A DNA stretch of 61,260 nucleotides, taken from NCBI GenBank assembly GCA_023667395.1, contig JAMPAC010000001.1, positions 424,726-485,985 of the forward strand. The letters are read 5' to 3'. Positions within the stretch are counted from its first letter, which is position 1. The number at the start of each line of letters is the position of its first letter. The position numbers were made by a program, and so were the translations under genes. The stretch is from Blautia sp. GTDB lineage: Bacteria > Bacillota > Clostridia > Lachnospirales > Lachnospiraceae. Shown here one piece after another: positions 45,368 through 54,738 of this stretch. Below the pieces are notes generated by a model. That model was given only the letters and a program-made list of their open reading frames with translations, did not search any database and had not been told where the DNA came from.

Positions 45368-45420
45368 AACCGTCCCGAAACGAGAGCCCAATGTGCCTGA
45401 ACTGGGTGCTGAAGAGAAGA

Positions 45421-45450
45421 GAGCGGAACAAATTGCTGCAGGCAGCAATT
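45421..45450. repeat. GAGCGGAACAA-hairpin element, single copy
   Basis: GAGCGGAACA leads into AATTGCTG-CAGG-CAGCAATT, a perfect 8-bp stem with a 4-nt loop, then GAATA. The leading box and the trailing GAATA recur around the four-hairpin array at 57755-57840 with a different stem. It lies in the kinase-regulator gap and ends 5 nt before the AGGAGG of the next gene. Confidence 0.7.
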
Positions 45451-45470
45451 GAATAGGAGGATGATAAAAA

Positions 45471-45884
45471 ATGGCAGATAAACTGCGTATTCTGGCGGTT
45501 GACGACAACATCATCAACCTTGCCACCATCGAACAGGAATTAAAATCAAAATATGAGGTCGTCACCGTGAATTCCGGCGCGCGTGCCATCCGGTTCCTGA
45601 CCAGGGAGAAACCGGCGCTGGTACTTCTGGATATCCAGATGTCGGCCATGGACGGTCTGGAGACCCTGCGCAAGATCCGCGAACTGAAGAACGGCGCCAA
45701 CATTCCCGTCATCATGCTGACCGCCAGGAAAGACAGGGAAACCGTGATCGAAGGCACGAAGCTTGGTATCGCGGACTATGTGGTGAAGCCTTTTAACGCC
45801 CAGGATCTCCACATGAGGATCGAACGGGCGCTGCGGAAAGCGGGAGTGGTTCCGGATCTGATACCGCTCGACCTGATGCGTTAG
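45471..45884 (+). CDS. stand-alone response regulator receiver protein
   Basis: This 137-aa protein has a single receiver domain with acidic residues in LAVDDNIIN, phospho-acceptor aspartate in LVLLDIQMSAMDG and lysine in YVVKPFNAQD, plus a ~15-residue C-terminal extension and no output domain. AGGAGG precedes the ATG. It is probably the phosphoryl acceptor from the HPt of the upstream hybrid kinase, acting by protein contact. The target is unknown. Confidence 0.9.
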   Translation: MADKLRILAVDDNIINLATIEQELKSKYEVVTVNSGARAIRFLTREKPALVLLDIQMSAMDGLETLRKIRELKNGANIPVIMLTARKDRETVIEGTKLGIADYVVKPFNAQDLHMRIERALRKAGVVPDLIPLDLMR

Positions 45885-45961
45885 GAGCTGTCCGAAAATA
45901 ACTTGTGCAGATGGCGCGGATTTAGACAAGCCAAATGCACAAGTTATTCATGGACAGTTCC
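45884..45961. repeat. 78-bp three-tier palindrome between convergent genes
   Basis: Three stacked helices with symmetric internal loops are visible: GGAGCTGTCC (45884-45893) with GGACAGTTCC (45952-45961), AATAACTTGTGCA (45897-45909) with TGCACAAGTTATT (45936-45948), and TGGC (45912-45915) with GCCA (45930-45933). The apical loop is 14 nt. It could stop transcription from both sides, but there is no T-tract. The form is also that of a small palindromic mobile repeat. Confidence 0.75.
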
Positions 45962-48900
45962 TTAGGGCGCTGTCAGTACCCAGCTGCCAAACCAGCGCAG
46001 CCAGCGGTTCACATAGGAAGCGTCTACCGCCTGGCCGGACAGCACGGGATAAAATAACAGGAATAACAGGAAAACTGCCATGCCATACGGGACTGCCACT
46101 GCGCGGAATCCCCGGGCGGGCAGTTTTTTCTTAACATAAGGGCAGTTCGCGGAGCGTGCTGCCCGTTGTTTTGCCTGCAGCAGGCCGTAGGCGATCATCA
46201 GCGCCACGAATGGCACGCTGGGAAAATAGTGGTAGATGAAAGTAATGCGGGTGACAAAGAACCAGGGCAGGTACTGCGCCAGATAGCCAACCAGCAGGAA
46301 GGCGGCGGTCCTGTCCCTTTTCAGGATCCAGAGCCGGAGCATGTACAGGGCGGCGGGGATGCCGGGCCACCACACCAGGGGATTGCCGAAAGCGCTGATG
46401 CCCTCCCGGAGTCCGCCTGCGCCATAGGTTCCGCTGACAATGGAGGAATAATACCAGACGGGCCGTATGATCAGGGGCCACTGGTACCAGGGAGAGGAAT
46501 AGGGATGGGTGGCGTTCAGGGTGCTGTGGTAGTTGAACATGGCGGTCTGGCTGTGCAGCATGCGGGCAAACAGCCCCTCTTCCGTATAGCCCCTGAAGGG
46601 CAGGTAGGACAGCAGATAGATCAGGGCGGGAATTCCCACGAAAAAAACCACGCAGAAAGCCAGGGTCTTTACCGTGCAGGGGAGAAAGGATTCCAGAATA
46701 TGCCGGTGTGAAATGCCGTCGCTGATCCCCTCCGGCGCGGCTTTCGCATAGCGGTATTCCCGATATCTGCGAAAGAGCACGGCAAAGAAGATCAGGGCAA
46801 GCCCCGCCCCCGCGTAGATGCCCGTCCATTTGCAGGCGATCCCCAGCCCCATGCAGACGCCGCAGGCGCCCAGCGGGAGAAAGGTCTGGGAAAGGGGGGT
46901 GTCGTAAAAGCTTTTCCGGCTGTAACAGTACATGAAGACATACATCAGCAGCACGAAAAAGGTCACATACACGTCGATGGTGGCGATCCTGGTCTGCGTA
47001 AAGTGCATGAAATCAAAGGTAAAGAGCACGCAGGCAAGAGCCGCAGCAGCCGTATTTTCCGTCAGCTTTTTCCCGAACAGGTAGATAACCGGAACCATCA
47101 GGATCCCCAGGATCGTGCCCGCAATGCGCCAGCCGAAAGGATTCATGCCAAACAGTGCCACGCCCGCCCCGATGAAGATTTTCCCCAGGGGCGGATGGGT
47201 GGTCTCGTAGGCAGTCAGACCGTTCAGGAATTCATAGGCGGTGCGCCCATGGTAGATCTCGTCAAAATACATGCCGTTCCGGAAGCTGGCGCGCTGTGGA
47301 TAAAGGGACTGCTCGTCGAACAGGGCGGGGTAATCGGAAGCGTTCACGGGAGCCAGCGCATTGTCCTCCCCATCCAGAAAGACCAGCTCCAGCAGGGAAG
47401 CGGCGTCATCCGTGAGGGTCAGGCGCAGCTTACTGCCCGGTTCCTCCAGGGTGACCGTCTGCCAGGTGAAAACATTGGCGAAAGCGATTTCCTGCGTATG
47501 GGAAGACCATTCCCCGCCGGACTGGCTTTCGGTGGTAACGGTAAAGTTCCGGTTATGCCCGGGGGCGATATAATATGCGATGGAAGCGGCCTCCGCCCCG
47601 TCAAAACGCAGGGTGACGGTATCGCCGTACTGCATGTCATACCGGCTTTCCGGGGCGGCGGTATCGCCCAGGTCGTACAGGGCGAAGCAGCCATAGACCA
47701 GGGTGATGACCGCCATCCAGCACAGATCCGCCCGGCTGACGGGCAGGGGTCTGCGGGAGGGGCGGGGAGCATAACGGGCGTAAGCCGCATTTTGCGATGC
47801 GGGCGTCAGGGAAGCTGCTTCCATGGGAATCGGATCCCTGGAAGAATGATCCGCAATATGGTCAGGGACGCCAAATGTCGGGGCGGCTTCCGGCAGCATG
47901 CGTCGGGTTCCGCCAGATTGCTGCTGGACAGGCTCCTCATGGGAAAAATACTGCGGAACCCCGAACCGGTGCAGCACATACGCCATCAACACCATTCCCA
48001 TGGACACAAGCACCAAAAGCGGCGCTTTGCGGTCGTAGCTCTGGGGATCGTAAAAGAACAGCACAAAGGCCGTATTGTAAAAGTGCAGCGCGGAAAAGCC
48101 GCCGTAACAAAGCCATATCGACCTTACGGGCTTATAAAGGAAAGCCAGCAGAAGCAGCGCCAGCCCCGGATACAGATACCGTTCGTGCATCCGCACGGAA
48201 AAGACGAACAGCGTCAGGATCAGGACGGCGGCGAGGAAAGGATATTTTTCCCGGTCTTTCCTGCGGAGCAGGCTCATTGCCAGCACCAGGACGACGGTCA
48301 GCAGGATGAAAGCGTATCCGTAGAACTTATAGGGAATCCCCAGGAATAACGTGTCCTGGCTGACCCAGTTGAGCCCCAGCATCCCCCAGAAATTGCAGGC
48401 GTTGACTGCCGCGTAAGGGTAGGATTCCACAGTGGAGAAATACTGTTTCCAGACATTTTCCAGGCCGAAAGGGGCGCAGAGGCATACAAAGCCCCCCAGG
48501 GAGAGCAGGCCGTAAAGCAGGTTCCGCCCCAGCCTGCGCAGGCTGAAGCCGTCCGGAAAAGCCTGGTCCGCCATCCCCGCCAGGAGGATGGGGGAAAAGA
48601 GCAGCATCTGGGGCTTTAACAGAAGCCCCCCGCAGAAAGCAAGGTATGCGGGAAACAGGCGTCCCTTTACCAGCGAAAGGCACAGAAGCAGCAGCGCCAG
48701 CGTAAAGACAGAATCCACCTGCCCCCAGACGGCGGAATTCAACAGGATCACAGGGTTGAACAGATACGCGCCGCAGAGGAATAACGCCTGTTTTCCAGAA
48801 AATCTTTTCTCGGCCTCCCGGTACAGCAGCCAGCCGCATAGCAGGTCGCAGGCCATGGCGGGCAGCTTCAGGAGGATCAGATGAAAGGCGGAAAGATACG

Positions 48901-49231
48901 GGATGTCCAGCGCGGAGCGCAGCCACCCGATCACTCCCAGCACATACATATAGCCGGGAGGATAGTCGGTGAAGACCTCCGGGGAATAAAAGCCGGACGC
49001 TCCCACGGTATGCATCCGTTCCGCCCAGGCCGCGAAACAGGATATGTCCGTGTCAAAGCCCTCCGACCGTGCCGCCGCCAGGAGGCGTACCAGCAGCGCG
49101 GCAAGGAACAGCAGGATGGCAATACCCCTGCCGTTTTCTTTTTTGATCGTTTTTTCCCCCCACAGGAATCCCTGATAACAGCAGGCAGCCAGCAGCGCGC
49201 AAAACAAAGCGGTTAAATGGATCGCAGGCAT
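45962..49231 (-). CDS. two-module GT-C glycosyltransferase (GT39/PMT-like C-terminal half)
   Basis: This 1089-aa polytopic protein has two modules. The first (about 1-430) has the GT-C loop motif D60-x-D62 in EGFDTDISCFAAW and a TDYPPGYMYVLG segment, with about ten helices. A non-membrane beta-rich insert (about 535-650) follows. The second (about 650-1089) has the PMT-type acidic motif D657-E658 in YFDEIYHGRTAYEF and THPPLGKIFIG, followed by about ten helices. Such enzymes move sugars from polyprenyl-phosphate donors to proteins or glycans outside the cell. GGAGGG lies 5 nt before the ATG. Donor and acceptor are unknown. Confidence 0.85.
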   Translation of the reverse strand: MPAIHLTALFCALLAACCYQGFLWGEKTIKKENGRGIAILLFLAALLVRLLAAARSEGFDTDISCFAAWAERMHTVGASGFYSPEVFTDYPPGYMYVLGVIGWLRSALDIPYLSAFHLILLKLPAMACDLLCGWLLYREAEKRFSGKQALFLCGAYLFNPVILLNSAVWGQVDSVFTLALLLLCLSLVKGRLFPAYLAFCGGLLLKPQMLLFSPILLAGMADQAFPDGFSLRRLGRNLLYGLLSLGGFVCLCAPFGLENVWKQYFSTVESYPYAAVNACNFWGMLGLNWVSQDTLFLGIPYKFYGYAFILLTVVLVLAMSLLRRKDREKYPFLAAVLILTLFVFSVRMHERYLYPGLALLLLAFLYKPVRSIWLCYGGFSALHFYNTAFVLFFYDPQSYDRKAPLLVLVSMGMVLMAYVLHRFGVPQYFSHEEPVQQQSGGTRRMLPEAAPTFGVPDHIADHSSRDPIPMEAASLTPASQNAAYARYAPRPSRRPLPVSRADLCWMAVITLVYGCFALYDLGDTAAPESRYDMQYGDTVTLRFDGAEAASIAYYIAPGHNRNFTVTTESQSGGEWSSHTQEIAFANVFTWQTVTLEEPGSKLRLTLTDDAASLLELVFLDGEDNALAPVNASDYPALFDEQSLYPQRASFRNGMYFDEIYHGRTAYEFLNGLTAYETTHPPLGKIFIGAGVALFGMNPFGWRIAGTILGILMVPVIYLFGKKLTENTAAAALACVLFTFDFMHFTQTRIATIDVYVTFFVLLMYVFMYCYSRKSFYDTPLSQTFLPLGACGVCMGLGIACKWTGIYAGAGLALIFFAVLFRRYREYRYAKAAPEGISDGISHRHILESFLPCTVKTLAFCVVFFVGIPALIYLLSYLPFRGYTEEGLFARMLHSQTAMFNYHSTLNATHPYSSPWYQWPLIIRPVWYYSSIVSGTYGAGGLREGISAFGNPLVWWPGIPAALYMLRLWILKRDRTAAFLLVGYLAQYLPWFFVTRITFIYHYFPSVPFVALMIAYGLLQAKQRAARSANCPYVKKKLPARGFRAVAVPYGMAVFLLFLLFYPVLSGQAVDASYVNRWLRWFGSWVLTAP

Positions 49232-49386
49232 AAAATCCCTCCAAAAGTATATGCTATGAATTATATTACAAAAATTAATTTTAGTATATCAGAAACTTTA
49301 CTATAGGAAAAGCGGATATCTTGTGGTATACTGAAAATGTTGTACTAAATATTATGAGGCGGATGACGGCATGAATGGAGGTAAGG

Positions 49387-50178
49387 ATGAAATTTGATAT
49401 GCATTGCCATACAAAGGAGGGCTCTTTGGATGGCAAGGTGCCTGTGGAAGAGTTCATACAGGCTTTGATGGACAGAGGTTTTGACGGGATGCTGGTCAGC
49501 GACCATAATTCCTACAACGGCTACAGGGCGTGGAAGAACAGCGCAAACAAGGCCTGGGCGGGGGATTTCGTGGTGCTGAAAGGGATAGAGTATGATACCA
49601 TTGACGCGGGACATATCCTTGTGATCATGCCCCAGGGGGTCAAATTAAAGATCCTGGAACTGCGGGGACTGCCCGTGAATTTCCTGATCGAGATCGTGCA
49701 TAAGAACGGCGGGATCCTGGGGCCTGCCCATCCCTGTGGGGAGAAATACCTGAGCATCACCAATACCAGGCAGTTCCGCAACCGCCTAGCGGTGATGGAC
49801 AAGTTTGACTTCCTGGAGGGCTTCAATGCCTGCGAGGGCGAGGAGAGCAACGCCAGGGCCATGGAGATCGCGGCGGAGCACGGGCTTCCCACTTTCGGCG
49901 GCAGCGACGCCCACAAGGCGGACTGCATTGGATTGGCTTACACGGAATTCCAGGGGGCCGTCAGCTGCGAGTCAGACCTGATCGGGCTGCTGAAACAGAA
50001 GGGAGTGGAGGCCTGCGCCTGCGGCGGAGAGTACTACAGGGGAACCACAAAGGAGAAGATCGGGAAAGCCAACAATCTCCTGGTGCAGTCTTTCTGGTTC
50101 TACAACCATATCGGCAGCATGCTGCGCCACCGGAAGAGACGGATTGAGTTAAAGAAAATGTATATCAGAATTAAATAA
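49387..50178 (+). CDS. PHP-domain phosphoesterase
   Basis: This 263-aa metal-dependent hydrolase of the PHP family has ligand motifs DMHCHT at the N-terminus, VSDHNS, a central GPAHPCGEKY histidine and the closing GGSDAHKAD. It is a stand-alone enzyme, not attached to a polymerase. Related proteins hydrolyse small phosphorylated substrates; this substrate is unknown. ATG 49387 follows GGAGG at 49377-49381 by 5 nt. The gene is divergent from the GT-C gene. Confidence 0.88.
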   Translation: MKFDMHCHTKEGSLDGKVPVEEFIQALMDRGFDGMLVSDHNSYNGYRAWKNSANKAWAGDFVVLKGIEYDTIDAGHILVIMPQGVKLKILELRGLPVNFLIEIVHKNGGILGPAHPCGEKYLSITNTRQFRNRLAVMDKFDFLEGFNACEGEESNARAMEIAAEHGLPTFGGSDAHKADCIGLAYTEFQGAVSCESDLIGLLKQKGVEACACGGEYYRGTTKEKIGKANNLLVQSFWFYNHIGSMLRHRKRRIELKKMYIRIK

Positions 50179-50257
50179 AATATTACAAAATCTTTGCATT
50201 TTTAACTATTCTTCTATTGGAATTCATAAAATCTTAAGACACAAGCACCATATACTG

Positions 50258-50266
50258 TGATATAAT
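50258..50266 (+). promoter_or_regulatory. extended -10 promoter of the lipoprotein/ABC operon
   Basis: TGATATAAT is an extended -10 with a perfect TATAAT at 50261-50266 and no good -35. The 220-bp gap 50179-50398 otherwise holds AT-rich sequence and a ~125-nt leader with the short palindrome TATGCATTGCATA near 50282. Confidence 0.5.
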
Positions 50267-50398
50267 ACTCAATATGTAGTGGTATGCATTGCATATTGGG
50301 TATTTTTCGTGAACGGGCAGCCTTTCGAGCCTGCTCGATCAATACAGGCATTACGGCAGCATGGTAAATATTCCGGCTGCTGTGGAAAGAGGGTAAGT

Positions 50399-52741
50399 AT
50401 GAAAAGCGTTAAAATGAAAAAACTGATGGCGTTGGGACTTGCTTCCGCCATGGCGCTGTCCATGGCAGCCTGCGGCGGCCCACAGGGGGATAGCGATAAC
50501 AGCGGGAACCAGGGCGGCAGTACGGGAAACGGCGCGGAGGAGAAAGAGTTCGTCTATGTGCCGGAATTTAAGGAGATCGATGGGGAAAACATATCCTACT
50601 ACAATATGAAATATGTGGGGGACGCCCTTTATTATGACAGCTATCATTATGACGAGGCCACGGGGGTGGGCGGCGAGAGCATCATCCGGTATTCGCTGGG
50701 GGACGGCTCTTCCGCGATCCTGCCCCTGAAACTGGATGAAAATGTGAGTCTCAGCGACTATGCGGTGGCGGCTGACGGAACCATCGTGGCGGTGTGCTAC
50801 GACTACTCCGGCGATCCGGGCCCGGAAGGCTGGGTACAGCCCAAAAGGACGCTGTGCAGGTTCGATGCGGAGGGAGAACTTGTATTTTCCATCGACCTGG
50901 TGGAGACGCTGGGGCTGGATGAGGACAATGCCTATGTCCAGAACTTCGCGCTGGACGGCGAGGGACGGAGTTACATTAATGTTGACGGTAAGATCTACCT
51001 CATGGACGCGGAAGGCAGTTTCCAGGGCGCGGTGGAGATCAGCGCAAACTGGATCAGCGGCATGGGCTGCGGCAGGGACGGCAAGATGTATTTCAGCTAT
51101 TATGATGATACCGCCCAGGGAAACAGCTATGTGCTGGCGGAGGTTGATTTTGACAGGAAAGCGGTGGGGGCGACCTATAAGGGTTTCCTCAGCGGCAACG
51201 GGAACGGCCTGTATGCAGGCTTGGAATATGATTTCCTGGTCGGCGACGGCACTTCCGTCTATGCCTACGACCTGGAGTCCCAGGAGAATGAGAAACTGTT
51301 CGACTGGCTGGACAGCGACATCAACGGCGTCAACGCCACCTGCGTGGGTCAGTTGGAGGACGGCAGGCTCCTGGCGGTGATCAACGACTGGGAGACCAAT
51401 GAGAACGGCCTGGCGCTGCTGACTAAGACCAAGGCTTCCGAGGTGGCGCAGAAAGAAACCATTCTAATCGGGGCCATGTACAGTGACTCCACCCTGCAGG
51501 CGGCAGCGGTGAAGTTCAATAAGGGCAGTGACAAGTACCATATCAGCATCAAGACCTATGTGGATTATACCAACTGGACGGAGAACTCCTGGTCTGACGC
51601 GCTGACGAACCTGAACAATGACATCACCTCCAATAACTGTCCCGACATCCTTGACCTGAACGGGCTCAATGTACAGCAGCTGGCGGCAAAGGGCGTGTTC
51701 GAGGACCTGAATCCTTTCCTGGAGGGCAGCAGCCATTTCAGCAGGGAGGATTTTATCCCCAATGTGATGGACGCATACACTTATGACGGCGTCCAGGTCA
51801 GCATCCCCGTCACCTTTTCCCTCAGGACCATCATGGGAAAGGGCTCCGAACTGGGGGATAAGGACGGCTGGACCATAGACGAGATGATCGCCTATGCGGA
51901 CGCCCACCCTGACGCGCAGATCTTTGATTATTCCAGCAAGGATTACATCCTGCAGATGTGCATGATGTTTAATGAGAACGCGTTCATAGACTGGACCACG
52001 GGAGAATGCAAATTTGACACGCCGGAGTTCAAGAGCCTGCTGGAGTTTGTGAACCGTTTCCCGGACGAGTATCAGTATGAGGACGGCATGGCGTCCACGC
52101 CCACCAGGATCCAGAATGGGGAGATCCTGCTGGATATGGTCTACATTTCGGATTTTGACGAGATACAGCTTTACAAGGAGATCTTTGAGGGAGATATCGC
52201 CTGCATCGGATTCCCCACCACGGATGGCGGCAGCGGTACCGGCCTGACGGCATATGAGGCATATGCCATTACCAGCAAGTCCAATTATAAGGAAGGGGCA
52301 TGGGAATTCATCGAGAGCATGCTGACGCCGAAGGACGAGGAAGAGACCAGCAGGAGAGGGGGATACTGGAACTTTCCCAATAACAAAGAGCAGCTTCAGA
52401 AGATGGCGGAGGAAGCGGTCAAGGTCGAGTATCTGACGGATGAGAATGGCGAAGTCGTGAATGACGAGGACGGCGAGCCCATTGTGATCGGGGCGGGCCA
52501 TGGCATCGGTTATGAGGACGGATGGAGTTATGATTACCGGATCCCCACCCAGGATGAGGTGGATATCGTCATGGAACTGATCGAGAAGGCAAGACCTGTC
52601 TCCGACAGCGGCGGTAACGATCAGATACAGAACATCATCATGGAGGAGGCGGCGGCCTACTTCCAGGGACAGAAGAGCGTGGACGAAGTGACGAACATCA
52701 TCCAGAGCCGTATCAACATTTATGTGAGCGAGAACAGCTGA
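50399..52741 (+). CDS. large lipoprotein: N-terminal sensor-like domain plus ABC solute-binding domain (paralogue 1)
   Basis: This 780-aa lipoprotein has a signal peptide with lipidation cysteine C25 (ALSMAACGG). Residues about 45-345 form repeated beta strands with Asp/Gly-rich turns and YxYD-type blocks, consistent with a beta-propeller. From about 350 the protein becomes a family-1 extracellular solute-binding protein (LQAAAVKFNKGSDKYHI, LNNDITSNNCPDILDLNGLN, GAWEFIESML). Ordinary sugar-binding proteins are 400-450 aa, so this is a two-domain form. ATG 50399 follows GAGGG by 5 nt. Two permeases follow. Confidence 0.85.
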   Translation: MKSVKMKKLMALGLASAMALSMAACGGPQGDSDNSGNQGGSTGNGAEEKEFVYVPEFKEIDGENISYYNMKYVGDALYYDSYHYDEATGVGGESIIRYSLGDGSSAILPLKLDENVSLSDYAVAADGTIVAVCYDYSGDPGPEGWVQPKRTLCRFDAEGELVFSIDLVETLGLDEDNAYVQNFALDGEGRSYINVDGKIYLMDAEGSFQGAVEISANWISGMGCGRDGKMYFSYYDDTAQGNSYVLAEVDFDRKAVGATYKGFLSGNGNGLYAGLEYDFLVGDGTSVYAYDLESQENEKLFDWLDSDINGVNATCVGQLEDGRLLAVINDWETNENGLALLTKTKASEVAQKETILIGAMYSDSTLQAAAVKFNKGSDKYHISIKTYVDYTNWTENSWSDALTNLNNDITSNNCPDILDLNGLNVQQLAAKGVFEDLNPFLEGSSHFSREDFIPNVMDAYTYDGVQVSIPVTFSLRTIMGKGSELGDKDGWTIDEMIAYADAHPDAQIFDYSSKDYILQMCMMFNENAFIDWTTGECKFDTPEFKSLLEFVNRFPDEYQYEDGMASTPTRIQNGEILLDMVYISDFDEIQLYKEIFEGDIACIGFPTTDGGSGTGLTAYEAYAITSKSNYKEGAWEFIESMLTPKDEEETSRRGGYWNFPNNKEQLQKMAEEAVKVEYLTDENGEVVNDEDGEPIVIGAGHGIGYEDGWSYDYRIPTQDEVDIVMELIEKARPVSDSGGNDQIQNIIMEEAAAYFQGQKSVDEVTNIIQSRINIYVSENS

Positions 52742-52813
52742 TCCGTAACAGTTCAGACAAGCCCGCCTGCGAAGTCAATATTGCGTTTCTATGGAATTTT
52801 GAGAGACAGGGGG

Positions 52814-52831
52814 AACAATCGGACGGTTGTT
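52814..52831 (+). other. intercistronic hairpin between binding protein and permeases
   Basis: AACAATC (52814-52820) pairs with GGTTGTT (52825-52831) around GGAC (one G-U). There is no T-tract. Such hairpins behind binding-protein genes often stabilise the upstream mRNA and keep permease levels lower. Confidence 0.5.
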
Positions 52832-52872
52832 TGGAAATGATTAAATGATTATTTCGAGGAATTGAGGAAGCA

Positions 52873-53760
52873 GTGAAAACACGTACCAAACTGAGTAAAA
52901 GGACAAAAAGGATCAAGAGGAGCTCGGGGCTGTTCATAGCCCCCAGCTTTCTTGGCGTCCTTTTGTTTTTTATCCTGCCTTTTCTGGTGGTTATCTATTA
53001 CTCCCTGATCGACAACCCGATCAGCGGGAACTTTGTGTTTTTGGAGAATTTTAAGAGCATTATCGGAAACTCGGCGTTCCGCAAGGCGGTGCACAATACC
53101 CTGACCTTTTCGGCGGTGGCGGTGCCCCTGGCGGTGGTGCTGCCCCTGCTGATGGCCATTGTGCTGGAGCAGGAACTGCCTTTCAGGAGCCAGTTCCGGA
53201 CGTTCCTCCTAAGCCCCATGATGGTGCCCGTTGCGTCCATCGTGCTGATCTGGCAGGTATTGTTCCACTATAACGGCGCGGTCAACGATTTCCTGGCGGT
53301 ATTCGGCGTGAATAAGATCGACTGGCTGAAATCGAGTTACGCCCAGGTGGTGGTGGTGATCCTGTTTTTGTGGAAGAACCTGGGTTATAACATGATCCTG
53401 TTCATGGCGGCGCTGGCCAGCATCCCCAGGGATATCCTGGAGGTGGCGGACCTGGAAAGCGCCACGCCGCTGCAGACCTTTTTTTACATCAAGATCAGGT
53501 ATCTTTCCTCCACCCTGCTGTTTGTGACGATCATGTCGCTGATCAACTCCTTTAAGGTGTTCCGGGAGGTCTACCTGCTGACGGGGGATTACCCTTATGA
53601 TACCATTTACATGCTGCAGCATTTTATGAATAATAAGTTCAAGTCACTGGATTACCAGACATTGTCGGCGGCGGCCATCCTGATGTCGCTGGTGATGGTG
53701 GTGATCATCGGTATTCTGTTTGTGGCTGAAGACCGTTTCGGAAAGGATGTGGAAGGTTGA
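52873..53760 (+). CDS. ABC transporter permease, sugar type (MalF/UgpA-like)
   Basis: This 295-aa integral membrane protein has six helices. The cytoplasmic coupling (EAA) loop reads ASIPRDILEVADLESATPLQ (about 176-195). The start is GTG at 52873 with GAGG 5 nt upstream. The N-terminal 16 residues are very basic. It overlaps the second permease by 4 bp and forms a heterodimeric channel with it. No ATPase gene is nearby, so a shared MsmK/MsmX-type ATPase is expected. Confidence 0.93.
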   Translation: MKTRTKLSKRTKRIKRSSGLFIAPSFLGVLLFFILPFLVVIYYSLIDNPISGNFVFLENFKSIIGNSAFRKAVHNTLTFSAVAVPLAVVLPLLMAIVLEQELPFRSQFRTFLLSPMMVPVASIVLIWQVLFHYNGAVNDFLAVFGVNKIDWLKSSYAQVVVVILFLWKNLGYNMILFMAALASIPRDILEVADLESATPLQTFFYIKIRYLSSTLLFVTIMSLINSFKVFREVYLLTGDYPYDTIYMLQHFMNNKFKSLDYQTLSAAAILMSLVMVVIIGILFVAEDRFGKDVEG

Positions 53761-54710
53761 GCGGACAGAGTACGGCAGTGCAGGAACAGGGAAAAACAAA
53801 GAGAAAGCCGGGGACGGCCAGGAAAAAGAAGATGCTCCGCGCCGCAAAGATTACCCTTGGGACCCTTGTGGCGGCGTCCTTTGCCATCCTGTTCCTGATG
53901 CCCATCATATTGACAATGACAAATTCTTTCATGGCGGCGTCGGAGATTTCGTCCAATTACGGCTCCGTGTTTGCCACCACGGAGACCGGGGGAAAGGTGT
54001 ACATATCGGAGAAAGTCAACCTGAAATTCATTCCTGATATGGTGTCTTTCAGCCAGTACGCCACGGTGCTCTTCAAGAGCCCTGACTACCTGCTGAAATT
54101 CTGGAATTCCGTCATCCTGGTGGGACCCATCGTGTTCTTCCAGCTGCTGACGGCCTCATTCGCCTCATTCGGCTTTGCCAGGTACAGCGGGAAGATAAGG
54201 ACGATCATCTTTTTTGCGTATATCATCCTGATGCTGATGCCCTATCAGGTGACGCTGGTGCCCAACTATCTGGTCAGCGACTGGATGAACCTGCTGGATA
54301 CCTATTGGGCCATCTGGCTGCCGGGAATTTTCTCCCCCTTTGCGGTGTACCTGCTGACCAAGTTCATGCGCCGTATTCCCGACGGCGTGATCGAGGCGGC
54401 GCAGATAGATGGCGCGGGGGAGTGGCAGATATACCGGAAGATTTGTCTGCCCCTGTGCAAGGGCGCGATCTGCTCCACGGCCATCCTGGTGTTCATCGAT
54501 TACTGGAACATGGTGGAACAGCCGCTGATTTTGCTGTCGGACGGGGAGACACACCCGCTGTCCGTGTTCCTGAGCAAGATCAATTCGGGGGAGATCGGAC
54601 TGGCGTTTGCCGTGGCCACCATCTACATGGTGCCCAGCCTGCTGATTTTCCTGTACGGCGAGGAATACCTGGTGGACGGCATTACTTACCAGGGTGGTGT
54701 GAAAGGCTAA
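53757..54710 (+). CDS. ABC transporter permease, sugar type (MalG/UgpE-like)
   Basis: This ~317-aa protein has six helices and an intact coupling loop RRIPDGVIEAAQIDGAGEWQ (about 205-224), and ends with the typical VDGITYQGGVKG. TTG 53757 overlaps the stop of the first permease, with GGAAGG immediately before; GTG 53778 is an alternative. It is longer at the N-terminus than average because of a basic leader (about 1-35). Confidence 0.92.
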   Translation: MSGQSTAVQEQGKTKRKPGTARKKKMLRAAKITLGTLVAASFAILFLMPIILTMTNSFMAASEISSNYGSVFATTETGGKVYISEKVNLKFIPDMVSFSQYATVLFKSPDYLLKFWNSVILVGPIVFFQLLTASFASFGFARYSGKIRTIIFFAYIILMLMPYQVTLVPNYLVSDWMNLLDTYWAIWLPGIFSPFAVYLLTKFMRRIPDGVIEAAQIDGAGEWQIYRKICLPLCKGAICSTAILVFIDYWNMVEQPLILLSDGETHPLSVFLSKINSGEIGLAFAVATIYMVPSLLIFLYGEEYLVDGITYQGGVKG

Positions 54711-54738
54711 TTATATCTTTTGTGAGGAGAGGAATACG

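Noticed and set aside
47003-48349. Plus-strand open frame opposite the GT-C gene
   Set aside because: Arg/Gly/Gln-rich mirror product without a ribosome site; the minus-strand frame has clear membrane helices and motifs.
49232-49386. Divergent promoters between the GT-C and PHP genes
   Set aside because: Several -10-like TATACT and TATAAT boxes occur in this AT-rich gap, but none has a -35 at proper spacing that I could defend.
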